Assembly: GCA_014190475.1 (NCBI GenBank)
Contig: BJGL01000005.1
Span: 1-59,046, forward strand
Origin: Bacteroidota bacterium
GTDB lineage: Bacteria > Bacteroidota > Bacteroidia > Chitinophagales > Chitinophagaceae
Reading direction: 5' to 3'
Length of the DNA: 59,046 nucleotides
Position numbers and translations under genes: made by a program. Positions within the stretch are counted from its first letter, which is position 1, and each line of letters begins with the position of its first letter. Shown in pieces: positions 34,933-44,321 of the stretch. Under the pieces are notes generated by a model. It worked only from the letters and a program-made list of their open reading frames with translations. It searched no databases and was not told the DNA's origin.

Positions 34933-37332
34933 CTATCTTTTCGTCTTCTTTTTTGCGCTACTCTTATTACCCGTAAATACATAGGCTAGTGAGAAGCGGT
35001 AGTTACGCGTATAAGTAATGCTGTAGCTTTCTACCGAAAAATTGGGACCATAGGTAAAATTTCTGCGCTCCTGATTCATGAGCGGATCAATCATATTAAA
35101 AGTGGTAATTAGTTTTTTAGCCAAGAACTTAGCTTGAACCCCTACCGTTAAACTACTATTCCAACGCGCAAACCCCTGCGGAGTTGCAAATCGATTCAAA
35201 TTAAAATTAGAGGTAAGATTCCAATTCTCATGTGGCGTCCATTGATGACCCAGCGTAGTTGTGAAGGATGGGCCATTCCTAAACTTCCTGACTAAACGAT
35301 CGTAAGCGCTATACTTGATATAAGTAAAACTAGCGCTGGAATTCAATTTTAGCTTTTTGGCAATTGTAAATCCGTTCCATGTGCTTGCCTCCAACTCCTC
35401 TCGGCTACTGATATTCTCCCAGGTAATTTCTGTTTTACCGCCCTCCACTAAAGTTCGAACCTGACTAAAAATATCATTCACTTGGTGGTAGCCCACACCC
35501 AGATTTAAAAAATACTTGGGTCGATTTCTACTAAGCACCAAATTATAGTGATCGGTAGTTGAAGCCAGTAAATCAGGATTGCCAAAACGCAAATTGTAGG
35601 GATCTGCAAAATCAAGCACTGGATTTAATTGCTGCATACCCGGACGATTGATACTCCTTCTGTAAGAAAGTGTGGCACTAAATCGATCTTTCCAGGATTT
35701 ATTCAAATTGAAAAAAGGAAGCCAGGTAGGATATTGGTTCGATACCTGTTTGTCTTCATTTCGAATATCAAAACCAATTTGAGTTTTCTCCAGCGAAGTA
35801 CCCGCCGTTATACTAAAGCTTTCGCCAATAACTTTTTTGAAAGATACTCTCCCCTGATACACACCCTGTGTAAATACAAAATCATTACTCAGCAACGGAA
35901 GTGGAAGAAAAATTTGCGCTGGCATTTTTTGATAGGAGGCCGCCGTAATCGCATGTGTACTCGTAAAACTATAAAAAGCCCCCCCTGAAAAAGTTAATTT
36001 TGCAGGTTGCCATGTTTTATCATACATCACACGCAGTGTCCCTCCTCGATTCTTATTATCAATGGCTTGTCGTTGCATGGAATCCTCCCGAGTAATTCCA
36101 CCATCAGGGCGCAAATAGAATTGAAAAAAATCTCGATCACTGGCTTGTTGACCACCATTCCAATTTGTCAAAATTCTTAGTGATTGCCCCGCTTTAGGTT
36201 TATAGGTATAATTCAGCTGCAAGGAGGGCGACCAATTATTATTTCCACTATAAATGGAACGATCTGTGATACGCCAAGGAACATCAAACTGATTGATAGC
36301 GGTGAATCGTGTGCCGGAAAATTGAGTAGCCGCATTTTGATTCAGCTGAAGCACTCCGTTGAACATGGACTTCGCGTTGAGCTGATAATCTAAGTTGACT
36401 CGAAGGGATGGACGTTTATTTTGACTATGATTGCGATTAGAGGTGGATAGATAATTAATGGAATCTGCATAACGATTTTGACGGGTAGAATACCCTTGCC
36501 CTTGAAATCGATTATAATTGAATCCGGTATTTACAGCCAGCGTTAAACCCTTTTTCCGATAATTGTAACTTCCCGTAACGGAAAATTCACCTCGAGTGCC
36601 CGCAGTAATTCCGATTCTTCCACTTCTCCCAATTCTTCCTTTTCGCATTACTATATTGATCACTCCTCCTTGCTCATTTGCATATTGAGGTGGCGGGTTA
36701 GTCATCACCTCAATTTTTTCAATTGAACTGCCAGGCAGTGACTCCAGCAAATCCTGAAGTTGTTGCAAATTCAATTCAACTGGCTTATCATCAATTAAGA
36801 TCCGAGGCTCTTTTCCCCTTACAGTAATTTTTCCGTCAGCGTCCTTTGCCACCAAAGGCAATTGAGTCAACAATTCACCAGCCGTAGCCCCTGCTGCATT
36901 GGCGGATTCTGTTACATTGAAGGTTAAATTACCCTCTTTGGACTCAATAATGGGTTTTTCAGCATAAATCACTACTTGTTCTAGTTGACCTATATCATTG
37001 TTTTTCATTACAATATCAGGTATATTGAAATCTAATCTTTCAGCTCTGATATGAATACTATCAATACGTATTGGTCGCTTGCCTACATAACTGAGTTTCA
37101 AAAAATAATACCCCATTTTTAATAGCGAAAACTTGAAATCCCCTTTATTATCGGTTTGTATCGTCAAGAATTGAAGCGTGTCCGCCATTGAGGTCAATTG
37201 AACAGTGACGCCTTGGAGTGGTTCTGATTTTTCAGTAATCAGATTGCCAGATAAAACGCCTCCTTTGCCGGGCTGGGCAATAGAAACCTCCGAAAAGGCC
37301 AACATACAGATGAGTAGTAAAAAACGTTTCAA
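34933..37332 (-). CDS. TonB-dependent receptor-like outer-membrane barrel
   Basis: 799 residues beginning with TTG (MKRFLLLICMLAFSEVSIAQPG), which gives a good signal peptide and sits 17 nt behind an exact -7 element. A CarboxypepD domain (about 24-110: VLSGNLITEKSEPLQGVTVQLTS...), a plug-like domain (about 115-230: GELLTQLPLVAKDADGKITVRG, RILIDDKPVELNL, SIEKIEVMTNPPPQYANEQGG) and an OMP_b-brl_3-type barrel follow. It is the same architecture as the protein at 9870 but lacks the Gly-rich loop. Ligand unknown; the basic tail NKSSAKKKTKR after the last strands is unusual for a barrel end. Confidence 0.87.
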   Translation of the reverse strand: MKRFLLLICMLAFSEVSIAQPGKGGVLSGNLITEKSEPLQGVTVQLTSMADTLQFLTIQTDNKGDFKFSLLKMGYYFLKLSYVGKRPIRIDSIHIRAERLDFNIPDIVMKNNDIGQLEQVVIYAEKPIIESKEGNLTFNVTESANAAGATAGELLTQLPLVAKDADGKITVRGKEPRILIDDKPVELNLQQLQDLLESLPGSSIEKIEVMTNPPPQYANEQGGVINIVMRKGRIGRSGRIGITAGTRGEFSVTGSYNYRKKGLTLAVNTGFNYNRFQGQGYSTRQNRYADSINYLSTSNRNHSQNKRPSLRVNLDYQLNAKSMFNGVLQLNQNAATQFSGTRFTAINQFDVPWRITDRSIYSGNNNWSPSLQLNYTYKPKAGQSLRILTNWNGGQQASDRDFFQFYLRPDGGITREDSMQRQAIDNKNRGGTLRVMYDKTWQPAKLTFSGGAFYSFTSTHAITAASYQKMPAQIFLPLPLLSNDFVFTQGVYQGRVSFKKVIGESFSITAGTSLEKTQIGFDIRNEDKQVSNQYPTWLPFFNLNKSWKDRFSATLSYRRSINRPGMQQLNPVLDFADPYNLRFGNPDLLASTTDHYNLVLSRNRPKYFLNLGVGYHQVNDIFSQVRTLVEGGKTEITWENISSREELEASTWNGFTIAKKLKLNSSASFTYIKYSAYDRLVRKFRNGPSFTTTLGHQWTPHENWNLTSNFNLNRFATPQGFARWNSSLTVGVQAKFLAKKLITTFNMIDPLMNQERRNFTYGPNFSVESYSITYTRNYRFSLAYVFTGNKSSAKKKTKR

Positions 37333-37349
37333 ACCAATGTCTTAGACGT

Positions 37350-37357
37350 CAAATATA
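37350..37357 (-). promoter_or_regulatory. -7 promoter element for the barrel gene at 34933-37332
   Basis: TATATTTG on the minus strand, exact consensus, 17 nt before the TTG start. It supports the TTG start and forms a divergent pair with the miaB element. Confidence 0.5.
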
Positions 37358-37421
37358 CCTCTATCATTCACCTAATCTGTTAAAGAACCGTGACAACCTG
37401 TCAGATTCAAGCAGCTCTTGG

Positions 37422-37429
37422 TATATTTG
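37422..37429 (+). promoter_or_regulatory. -7 promoter element for miaB
   Basis: TATATTTG, exact consensus, 20 nt before the miaB ATG at 37450. No convincing -33. Confidence 0.5.
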
Positions 37430-37449
37430 CGGTTCCCCAAATTTAGTGT

Positions 37450-38877
37450 ATGGAGGAGTTGATTTTAGATAAAACACAAGATGAGGCTAGACAAGGTGAG
37501 GCGTATGCCCCTGACCAACTATTGGATAAGAAATTCAAACATCATTTCTATATAGAGAGCTATGGCTGTCAAATGAACTTTGCAGACAGCGAGGTTGTGG
37601 CTTCTATCCTTCAAGGAGCAGGATTTGGACCCACCAGAAATCAAGAGGAAGCTGATCTCATTTTCATTAATACTTGCTCTATACGGGAAAAGGCTGAACA
37701 GACTGTTCGCAAACGGCTGACCACTTTTAAAAGCTTAAAACGTAAAAAAAAGACCCTTTTGATTGGGGTGCTAGGATGCATGGCGGAGCGTTTGAAGTCA
37801 AAATTTCTTGAGGAAGAAAAGTTGGTGGATCTTGTAGTAGGCCCGGATGCCTATCGCTCCCTTCCTACATTGATTGAAGAAGCGGCAGGTGGACAAAAAG
37901 CAGTAAACGTATTGTTGAGCCGTGAGGAAACGTATGCAGACATAGCCCCCGTCCGATTAGACAGCAACGGCATAAGTGCTTTTGTAAGTATTATGCGTGG
38001 GTGTAACAATATGTGTTCTTTTTGCGTGGTTCCATTCACGCGCGGCCGTGAAAGAAGCAGAGACATGCAAAGCATTCTTCAAGAATGCACCGATTTATAT
38101 GAAAATGGGTACAGAGAAATAACATTGCTTGGACAAAATGTAGATTCCTATTACCATGCTACTTCGCATGAAACATCTTCTCCAGTCACTTTTGCTAACT
38201 TATTAGAGCGGGTGGCACAAATCGCTCCAGATTTATTGATCCGTTTCTCTACTTCCCATCCCAAAGACATTACCGATGAAGTGCTTTACACCATGGCCAA
38301 GTATGAAAATATTTGCAAATACATTCATCTTCCAGTGCAAAGTGGTTCCAGCCGGATTTTGCAATTAATGAATCGGACGTATACGCGTGAATGGTATATA
38401 GCCAAAGTTGATCGAATACGAGCTCTATTACCTGATTGCGGCATTAGCGCAGATATCATTGCTGGATTTTGTACAGAAGAAGAAAAAGACCATCAAGACA
38501 CACTCTCCATAATGGAATATTGCAAATACGATTTTTCCTATATGTTCTTTTACAGCGAGCGGCCGGGCACCCTGGCTGCACGACGTTATACGGATGATGT
38601 GCCAGAAGAAATCAAAAAAAGAAGACTGGAAGAAATAGTATCGTTGCAAGGCAGGTTATCCTTGGAGAGTAACCAACGCGATATTGGAAAGTCTTTTAAG
38701 GTGCTGATCGAGGGAGATAGTAAAAAAGATAAAGCAGCATGGAAGGCTAGAAATTCACAAAATAAGGTTGTGGTTTTTCCAAAAGAAAATCATCCCTATA
38801 AAAAAGGAGATTTTGTAACAGTAACCATAACCGATTGTACGCAGGGAACCCTAAAAGGTAATATCGTTACAAACTAA
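37450..38877 (+). CDS. miaB: tRNA-2-methylthio-N6-dimethylallyladenosine synthase
   Basis: 475 residues. MiaB adds a methylthio group to i6A37 of tRNAs reading UNN codons. The N-terminal MTTase domain has the three cluster cysteines Cys40 ([11 protein letters not shown]), Cys76 (NTCSIRE) and Cys110 (LGCMAE). The radical SAM motif is Cys185-x3-Cys189-x2-Cys192 ([22 protein letters not shown]). A C-terminal TRAM domain (about 410-475) ends in [13 protein letters not shown]. It heads the miaB / sigma-54 activator / lptE / unknown / secG run, with 11 nt to the next gene. Confidence 0.97.
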   Translation: MEELILDKTQDEARQGEAYAPDQLLDKKFKHHFYIESYGCQMNFADSEVVASILQGAGFGPTRNQEEADLIFINTCSIREKAEQTVRKRLTTFKSLKRKKKTLLIGVLGCMAERLKSKFLEEEKLVDLVVGPDAYRSLPTLIEEAAGGQKAVNVLLSREETYADIAPVRLDSNGISAFVSIMRGCNNMCSFCVVPFTRGRERSRDMQSILQECTDLYENGYREITLLGQNVDSYYHATSHETSSPVTFANLLERVAQIAPDLLIRFSTSHPKDITDEVLYTMAKYENICKYIHLPVQSGSSRILQLMNRTYTREWYIAKVDRIRALLPDCGISADIIAGFCTEEEKDHQDTLSIMEYCKYDFSYMFFYSERPGTLAARRYTDDVPEEIKKRRLEEIVSLQGRLSLESNQRDIGKSFKVLIEGDSKKDKAAWKARNSQNKVVVFPKENHPYKKGDFVTVTITDCTQGTLKGNIVTN

Positions 38878-38888
38878 CTTATTCATAC

Positions 38889-40169
38889 TTGATGATGGAT
38901 ATACAAAGTATAAAAAATAGATTTGGCATCATTGGTAACGCACCTGCCTTAAATTATGCTATGGAAGTAGCCGCGCAGGTTGCCGCTACTGATTTAACGG
39001 TTTTGATCAATGGGGAAAGCGGTGTAGGTAAGGAAGTTTTCTCTCAAATCATTCATTCCCTCTCTGCCCGTAAACACAATGCATTTATAGCGGTTAACTG
39101 CGGGGCTATTCCAGAAGGAACAATTGATTCTGAACTTTTTGGTCACGAAAAAGGCTCTTTCACTGGTGCCACTGAGGCTCGGAAAGGCTATTTTGAAACT
39201 GTAAATGGAGGCACCATTTTTTTAGACGAAATTGGAGAATTGCCCCTTGGTACACAGGCTAGGCTATTGCGCGTACTCGAAACGGGTGAGTATATACGGG
39301 TGGGCTCCTCCAAAGTTCAAAAAACTGATGTTCGTGTAGTAGCTGCTACTAATAGAGAATTACTGCAACAGGTACAAAATGGAAAATTTCGGGAAGATCT
39401 TTACTATCGCCTGAGCACTGTCCCAATCCGCGTACCCTCCTTGCATGACCGACCTGAGGACATCCATTTGTTATTCAGAAAATTTGCCGCAGACTTTGCC
39501 ACTAAATATAAAACAGCATCGGTACAACTGGATGAAGAGGCAAAGCAGGTGCTATTGAATTATCCTTGGCCTGGTAATGTTCGGGAACTCAAAAATATTG
39601 CGGAGCAAATTTCCGTCTTGGCTCAAGAGAAATTAATTACGGCAGAACATTTAAAAAAATACTTACAACCCTACTCAACTAATCGCCTACCCATCTGGAC
39701 AGGAAACCAAAGTACCCAACCAGAGTTTGCCAATGAGAGGGAAATCCTTTACAAATTATTCTTTGACATGAAAAAGGATGTCAATGAACTGAAAAGAATG
39801 TTTGTTGAATTATTGAGCAATCCGGACATTGCGGCTTCCTATCCTCAATTAGCCGGCAAATTGCATGAATTAAAATCAAATGCACCCGATTTATTAACTA
39901 CTCTTCCCGGTCCTGCTTCTTCCCCCATAACACCAGCTGTGCATCCGACTGCTGTACCAATTTTAGCAGCTGGATTTACGCACCCTACCACAGCAATCCA
40001 GGAACATGTAGAAGTTGACGAGAGTTTAAATATTATGGAAAAGGAAAAAGAATTAATCCTGAAAGCGTTAAAAAAACATAAAGGAAAACGAAAAGATGCA
40101 GCACTTGATTTAGGGATAAGTGAAAGAACATTGTACCGAAAACTCAAAGAATACGACATTGAAGAATAA
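38889..40169 (+). CDS. Sigma-54-dependent transcriptional activator lacking a receiver domain
   Basis: 426 residues. The AAA+ domain begins almost at the N-terminus: Walker A is GESGVGKE (42-49), the sigma-54 contact loop is GSFTGA (89-94; the commonest form is GAFTGA), Walker B is IFLDEI (110-115) and the arginine fingers are in FREDLYYRL. A linker of about 130 residues, partly Pro/Ala-rich, leads to a Fis-type helix-turn-helix (ALKKHKGKRKDAALDLGISERTLYRKLKEY). There is no receiver, GAF or PAS sensor domain. Control may therefore depend on expression level or on the linker. It is co-transcribed with lptE, whose start overlaps its end. Confidence 0.92.
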   Translation: MMMDIQSIKNRFGIIGNAPALNYAMEVAAQVAATDLTVLINGESGVGKEVFSQIIHSLSARKHNAFIAVNCGAIPEGTIDSELFGHEKGSFTGATEARKGYFETVNGGTIFLDEIGELPLGTQARLLRVLETGEYIRVGSSKVQKTDVRVVAATNRELLQQVQNGKFREDLYYRLSTVPIRVPSLHDRPEDIHLLFRKFAADFATKYKTASVQLDEEAKQVLLNYPWPGNVRELKNIAEQISVLAQEKLITAEHLKKYLQPYSTNRLPIWTGNQSTQPEFANEREILYKLFFDMKKDVNELKRMFVELLSNPDIAASYPQLAGKLHELKSNAPDLLTTLPGPASSPITPAVHPTAVPILAAGFTHPTTAIQEHVEVDESLNIMEKEKELILKALKKHKGKRKDAALDLGISERTLYRKLKEYDIEE

Positions 40170-40689
40170 TAGTCTACTCAGCTCCCCTCTTTTGTTGCTT
40201 TTAATTGCAGCAACTACTTGCTTACTACAAATGGGATTAAGCAGCTGTGGGGTTTACCGTTTTACTGATGCATCGGTCCCAGATAGTATCAAAACGGTCA
40301 AGGTTAATTTTATTGAAAATAAGGCTTCGTATATAAACCCTCAATTAAGCCCACGATTGACAGATAAAGTAAGGCAAAAAATTGTTGCACAAACTCGACT
40401 GATCCAAACCAATAATGATGCGGACTGGGAAATCAGCGGAGCCATTACACAATACAGTTTCTCTACTTCTGCGATTGCAGGACAGCAATCGGCCAACAAC
40501 CGACTAAGCGTCAGCTTGCAGTTAAGTATTTACGACCGAAAAGCAGATGAAACCAGAAAAGTGGATGTAAGTAGAAGTTTTGAATTTAAAGGTAGTCTGT
40601 CGGTACAAGCCGCTGAGGCGTCACTGGGCGATGAGTTGATTCGAACTTTAGCAGATGATATCTTTAATAAAGTATTTTCGAATTGGTAA
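40159..40689 (+). CDS. lptE: LPS-assembly lipoprotein LptE
   Basis: I choose the TTG at 40159 (about 176 residues, MKNNSLLSSPLLLLLIAATTCLLQ) over the GTG at 40120, because only the shorter form has a proper lipoprotein signal peptide; it ends in a lipobox LSSC before GVYRF. GVYRFTDASVPDSIKTVKVNFIEN and the later ISGAITQYSFSTSAIAGQQ and NRLSVSLQLSIYD match Bacteroidota LptE, which plugs the LptD barrel for LPS export. The start overlaps the activator's stop codon by 11 nt. Confidence 0.88.
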   Translation: MKNNSLLSSPLLLLLIAATTCLLQMGLSSCGVYRFTDASVPDSIKTVKVNFIENKASYINPQLSPRLTDKVRQKIVAQTRLIQTNNDADWEISGAITQYSFSTSAIAGQQSANNRLSVSLQLSIYDRKADETRKVDVSRSFEFKGSLSVQAAEASLGDELIRTLADDIFNKVFSNW

Positions 40690-40692
40690 CGC

Positions 40693-41367
40693 ATGCAACA
40701 ACCACTCTCCAATATTGCTTCCGTTCTCTTGGGCAAATCCTCAGTGGAGGAATGTACGCTGACCGAGATAAAAAAACTTTGTGCCGATTATCCCTGGTTG
40801 GGAACAGCACGCCTCTTGCTAGTACATAAGCTTAAGGCTGTTCAAGATCCCTCTTGGGTAGCCGCCTACGAACAAGCACAACTTTTTTTTCCTACTACCA
40901 ATTGGTTAAATCTATTATTGGATACTTCTACCCAAAAATCATCCTCTAGCCAGGAGTCCATCGTCGCACAAAGCAAAACCCTTAGCAAGGAACCACTTGC
41001 CTTTGAGCCCTATCATACCATCGACTATTTTGCATCACAGGGAATTCAATATAAACCCGAGGATCAACCAGCTGATAAATTTGGGCAGCAACTCAAAAGC
41101 TTTACGGAGTGGATCAAGGCTATGAAACGCCTTCCCTTGTCAGAAATGGGAAAATCAATTGACCCAAAAGAGGAAAAACAAGTGGAGCAGCTGGCCGGTA
41201 ACTCACTACAACAAAATGAAGTAATAACAGAAGCGATGGCAGAAATATGGATTAAGCAGGGGAACATCGCAAAAGCCAGGGAAATCTTTAGCAAATTAAG
41301 TTTGCTGGAGCCCTCAAAAAGCGCTTATTTTGCCAACCGAATTGATGAATTAAACGCATCGTTATGA
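40693..41367 (+). CDS. Unknown protein with a C-terminal TPR-like helix pair
   Basis: 224 residues, no signal peptide. The N-terminal part (about 1-75) is helical with LTEIKKLCADYPWLGTARLLLVHKL; the C-terminal 45 residues (ITEAMAEIWIKQGNIAKAREIFSKLSLLEPSKSAYFANRIDEL) read as one tetratricopeptide repeat with its capping helix. It lies 3 nt after lptE and overlaps secG by ATGA, so it is firmly in the operon. The function is unknown; a scaffold role for envelope export is speculation. Confidence 0.82.
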   Translation: MQQPLSNIASVLLGKSSVEECTLTEIKKLCADYPWLGTARLLLVHKLKAVQDPSWVAAYEQAQLFFPTTNWLNLLLDTSTQKSSSSQESIVAQSKTLSKEPLAFEPYHTIDYFASQGIQYKPEDQPADKFGQQLKSFTEWIKAMKRLPLSEMGKSIDPKEEKQVEQLAGNSLQQNEVITEAMAEIWIKQGNIAKAREIFSKLSLLEPSKSAYFANRIDELNASL

Positions 41368-41714
41368 TCATATTATTTGTAATCCTCATTGTCGTTGCTG
41401 CCTTGTTTCTAGGGTTTTTTGTTTTAGTTCAAAACCCAAAAGGAGGTGGCCTTTCCGGAAATATCGCCGGATTTAGTACGCAATTCATGGGAGTGAAGCA
41501 AACCACCGATGTGCTAGAAAGAGGCACATGGATCTTTGGCGCTGTGGTTGCTTTATTATGTCTGTTTTCAGTCTTTTTCATACAGGGAAGTGGAAGCAGT
41601 CAAAGTGATCGAGCTAAAGAAGCAAGTGGGTTAACTGTTCCTACACAGGCATCTCCTTCGCCAGCAGCAACATTACCTACACCCGCACCGACACCCACTC
41701 AGCCTGGAAAGTAA
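41364..41714 (+). CDS. secG: Preprotein translocase subunit SecG
   Basis: 116 residues with two membrane helices (about 2-22 and 53-71) joined by the SecG signature VLVQNPKGGGLSGNIAGFSTQFMGVKQTTDVLERGTW (about 21-57). SecG assists SecYE during protein export. The C-terminal tail is a Pro/Ala/Thr-rich extension (ASPSPAATLPTPAPTPTQPGK), common in this phylum. It closes the operon and is followed by a strong intrinsic terminator. Confidence 0.95.
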   Translation: MIILFVILIVVAALFLGFFVLVQNPKGGGLSGNIAGFSTQFMGVKQTTDVLERGTWIFGAVVALLCLFSVFFIQGSGSSQSDRAKEASGLTVPTQASPSPAATLPTPAPTPTQPGK

Positions 41715-41734
41715 TTTTTCAAGATATTTAGCAG

Positions 41735-41762
41735 ACCCCACGATAGCGTGGGGTTTTTTTTT
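41735..41762 (+). terminator. Intrinsic terminator after secG
   Basis: An 8-bp stem ACCCCACG / CGTGGGGT with loop ATAG followed by a run of nine T, 20 nt after the secG stop. Confidence 0.93.
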
Positions 41763-41776
41763 CTTAATTTAAAGCT

Positions 41777-42790
41777 GTGCGGATCAAATTTATTTTAGTG
41801 GTAATTCTTGGGTGCTGCATGTTGGTGCTGGGTTGGATAGGCTGGGGCTTATTTGGACCTACCCTATCGTATAACCAAAAGTACCTCTATGTGGCCGAGC
41901 CATCACCCCGCAATCAACTGTTAACGCGCGCAAGCAAGAATGGAGTGCTACTGTCAACCTTTTGGGTAAATCAGCTTCTTGGTTGGTGGAAAGTGGATAC
42001 GATACGAGCAGGACGTTACAAAATATCAACAGGCATGAGCGCCTTTCAATTGGCAAGAACTCTTAGAAACGGAAACCAATCCTACGTAAAACTCAGTATC
42101 AACCGGATCAGAACCGTAGAGGAGTTAGCGGGCAAGATTGGAAATGGGATTGATTCTAAAATTGATTCCTTGCAATTACTCCGTTACTTTCGAAACAATG
42201 ACTCAATTCAAAAATATGGCGTAAACACCCAGACACTCCTGGCATTAGCGCTACCCTATACCTATGAAATTGGGTGGGCTGAGGAGCCCTCGGAAATAAT
42301 TGACCGATTTCATAATCGTTGGAAGCAATACTGGGAAACTGAAAAAATACAACAAGCAAAAAAGAAGGGGCTTTCACCCCTTCAAGTGTCAATCCTTGCT
42401 TCTATTGTTGAAGAAGAAACAAACAACAAAGAAGATCGTTTCCTTATTGCCAGCACCTATTTAAATCGTCTCCGAATAGGTATGAAGCTACAAGCTGATC
42501 CCACTGCCAAATATGCCAGTCGAGATTTTAAACTAAATAGAATTCTGTATGAGCATCTTAAAATCAACTCTCCTTATAATACGTACTTGAATACAGGTCT
42601 CCCACCCGGCCCTATTTGTACACCCTCCCTGCAGGCCCTAGAAGCGGTATTAGAAGCCCCCACCACCAATTATCTATTCTTTGTAGCGAGCTGGAAATTT
42701 GACGGAAGAACGTTATTCTCATCCAGCTACGAGGAGCACCAGACTTATGTAAAATTGTTTCATGCGGCACAACGTAAAAGACTTGAATGA
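41777..42790 (+). CDS. mltG: Endolytic murein transglycosylase MltG
   Basis: 337 residues with a GTG start (MRIKFILVVILGCCMLVLGWIGWG), giving one N-terminal membrane anchor. The YceG/MltG domain shows FWVNQLLGWWKVDTIRAGRYKISTGMSAFQLARTLRNGNQ (LysM-like part, about 55-94) and the catalytic region ILASIVEEETNNKEDRFLIASTYLNRLRIGMKLQADPTAKY, where the first Glu of the EEE triplet region is the expected acid; YNTYLNTGLPPGPICTPS is also conserved. MltG cuts nascent glycan strands and helps set their length. Its start is only about 14 nt beyond the T-run of the secG terminator. Confidence 0.93.
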   Translation: MRIKFILVVILGCCMLVLGWIGWGLFGPTLSYNQKYLYVAEPSPRNQLLTRASKNGVLLSTFWVNQLLGWWKVDTIRAGRYKISTGMSAFQLARTLRNGNQSYVKLSINRIRTVEELAGKIGNGIDSKIDSLQLLRYFRNNDSIQKYGVNTQTLLALALPYTYEIGWAEEPSEIIDRFHNRWKQYWETEKIQQAKKKGLSPLQVSILASIVEEETNNKEDRFLIASTYLNRLRIGMKLQADPTAKYASRDFKLNRILYEHLKINSPYNTYLNTGLPPGPICTPSLQALEAVLEAPTTNYLFFVASWKFDGRTLFSSSYEEHQTYVKLFHAAQRKRLE

Positions 42791-43737
42791 ACGGAAACAA
42801 TAAAATAATTGATTACCTGGTTACAATACCCCTTGTAAAATGGCTTATTCACAGAAGTAAAACCACAACACTTCCTGGCTTTACCGGCATTCCAATTTAC
42901 CAAGTAATTTCTTTTTTTATTCGGCAGGTACAAACCATTGGAATGACAGAAAGAGCATCTGCTATTGCATTCAATTTTGTAATGGCAATACCCCCTGCCA
43001 TCATTTTTCTATTTACTTTAATTCCTTACCTGCCCATCACGCAATCGTTGCAACAAGAACTCTATAAGCTGATAAAAGATATCATACCTGGAGAGAGAAA
43101 TAACGCAGTACTCATCAATTTCTTACAGGACTTTATCAATAATCCTAGAAATGGTTTATTATCAATTGGCTTTATCCTATCACTATACTTTTCCTCCAAT
43201 GCCATGATGGGGATAATGCGCTCATTTGATAAGAACTATGCTGGCTTTAAAAAAAGATCAAACTGGCAACGACGTAAAGCAGCCCTTCGTCTAACCGTTT
43301 TACTTTATTTATTTGTCATGGCCTCATTAGTTGCCCTAATTGCTCGTGACGTGGTTCTGGAATGGCTAGGAATTGAAAACGCATCACTTCGCTCCCTTCT
43401 TTCTAATCTGCGCTGGATCGTTATCTTTCTTTTATTTTTTTCCTGTATTTCTTTCATTTACAAGCTCGCTCCCTCTGTCCACAAAAAATGGAAACTAATT
43501 AATCCTGGCTCGATTGTAGCTACTAGTTTGATGTTGATCACCTCGGGTGCTCTTTCCTGGTGGGTAGCCAATTTTTCACAATACAATCAATTATATGGCT
43601 CTATCAGCACTGTACTGATCATCATGATTCTGATTTTTATCAACTCCTTAATTTTACTAATAGGATTTGAATTGAATGTAAGTATCTACTCCCTGCAATC
43701 AGCTCGTACAGAAACCAGAATGGATCCTGAAAGCTAA
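42787..43737 (+). CDS. YihY/BrkB-family inner membrane protein
   Basis: 316 residues with about six membrane helices and the family pattern: MTERASAIAFNFVMAIPPAIIFLFTLIPYLP (about 53-83), NPRNGLLSIGFILSLYFSSNAMMGIMRSFDKNYAG (about 117-151), LAPSVHKKWKLINPGSIVATSLMLITS (about 226-252) and NQLYGSISTVLIIMILIFINSLILLIGFELN (about 269-299). The family was once called ribonuclease BN, but that is not supported. It overlaps mltG by ATGA and so is translationally coupled. Stops of this gene and trmH are 1 nt apart. Confidence 0.9.
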   Translation: MNGNNKIIDYLVTIPLVKWLIHRSKTTTLPGFTGIPIYQVISFFIRQVQTIGMTERASAIAFNFVMAIPPAIIFLFTLIPYLPITQSLQQELYKLIKDIIPGERNNAVLINFLQDFINNPRNGLLSIGFILSLYFSSNAMMGIMRSFDKNYAGFKKRSNWQRRKAALRLTVLLYLFVMASLVALIARDVVLEWLGIENASLRSLLSNLRWIVIFLLFFSCISFIYKLAPSVHKKWKLINPGSIVATSLMLITSGALSWWVANFSQYNQLYGSISTVLIIMILIFINSLILLIGFELNVSIYSLQSARTETRMDPES

Positions 43738-43738
43738 T

Positions 43739-44320
43739 TCACTCTAACTCCCACTCTTTGGATAATCGAAGTCGCGCCTCCACTTCTTGTGGATGTCCTT
43801 GGTAATGTCCTGCCTTTTCTTTTTGCCGAAACGCTTCATATAAAGTAACAGCACAGGCCACGCTGATATTTAAGGATTGTATGATCCCCACTTGAGGAAT
43901 AACAAAATTACCATCCGCCTTGACTCTGATTTCGTCACTAACTCCGCTATGTTCATTACCAAACACCAAGGCAAGAGGCCTTGTAAAATCTACTGCATAC
44001 AAGGGAACTGCCTGTGTATCCAGGTGTGTAGTCAGAATTTTTAATCCCCGACTTCGAATACTATCAAAACATTGATCCGTATCCTCGAACTGGTGTACGG
44101 TTAACCATTTAGCAGCACTGGAGGAACTTCTGGCTCCCCATTTTTTATGACGAGGGATTTTAGTGTTCAAGATATATAGCTCTTGCACCCCAACCGCATC
44201 ACAAGTTCGCATTACGGCAGAAATATTATGTGGGTCAAATACGTTTTCCAACACAATGGTCAAATCAAATTGTCTGCGTTGTAGAACAGCTTGTAGTTTA
44301 TCAAATCGGGCTGGCGTCAT
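43739..44320 (-). CDS. trmH: tRNA (guanosine(18)-2'-O)-methyltransferase, SPOUT family
   Basis: 193 residues. TrmH methylates the ribose of G18 in the D-loop. The sequence aligns along its length with E. coli TrmH: RFDKLQAVLQRRQFDLTIVLENVFDPHNISAVMRTCDAVG (about 4-43) carries motif 1, LALVFGNEHSGVSDE (about 119-133) motif 2 and IPQVGIIQSLNISVACAVTLYEAFRQ (about 144-169) motif 3 of the knotted SAM site. It begins 1 nt after nagA and may be co-transcribed with it. Confidence 0.93.
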   Translation of the reverse strand: MTPARFDKLQAVLQRRQFDLTIVLENVFDPHNISAVMRTCDAVGVQELYILNTKIPRHKKWGARSSSSAAKWLTVHQFEDTDQCFDSIRSRGLKILTTHLDTQAVPLYAVDFTRPLALVFGNEHSGVSDEIRVKADGNFVIPQVGIIQSLNISVACAVTLYEAFRQKEKAGHYQGHPQEVEARLRLSKEWELE

Positions 44321-44321
44321 A

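Noticed and set aside
40120-40158. GTG start for lptE
   Set aside because: It would add polar residues ahead of the lipoprotein signal peptide; TTG at 40159 gives a proper signal.
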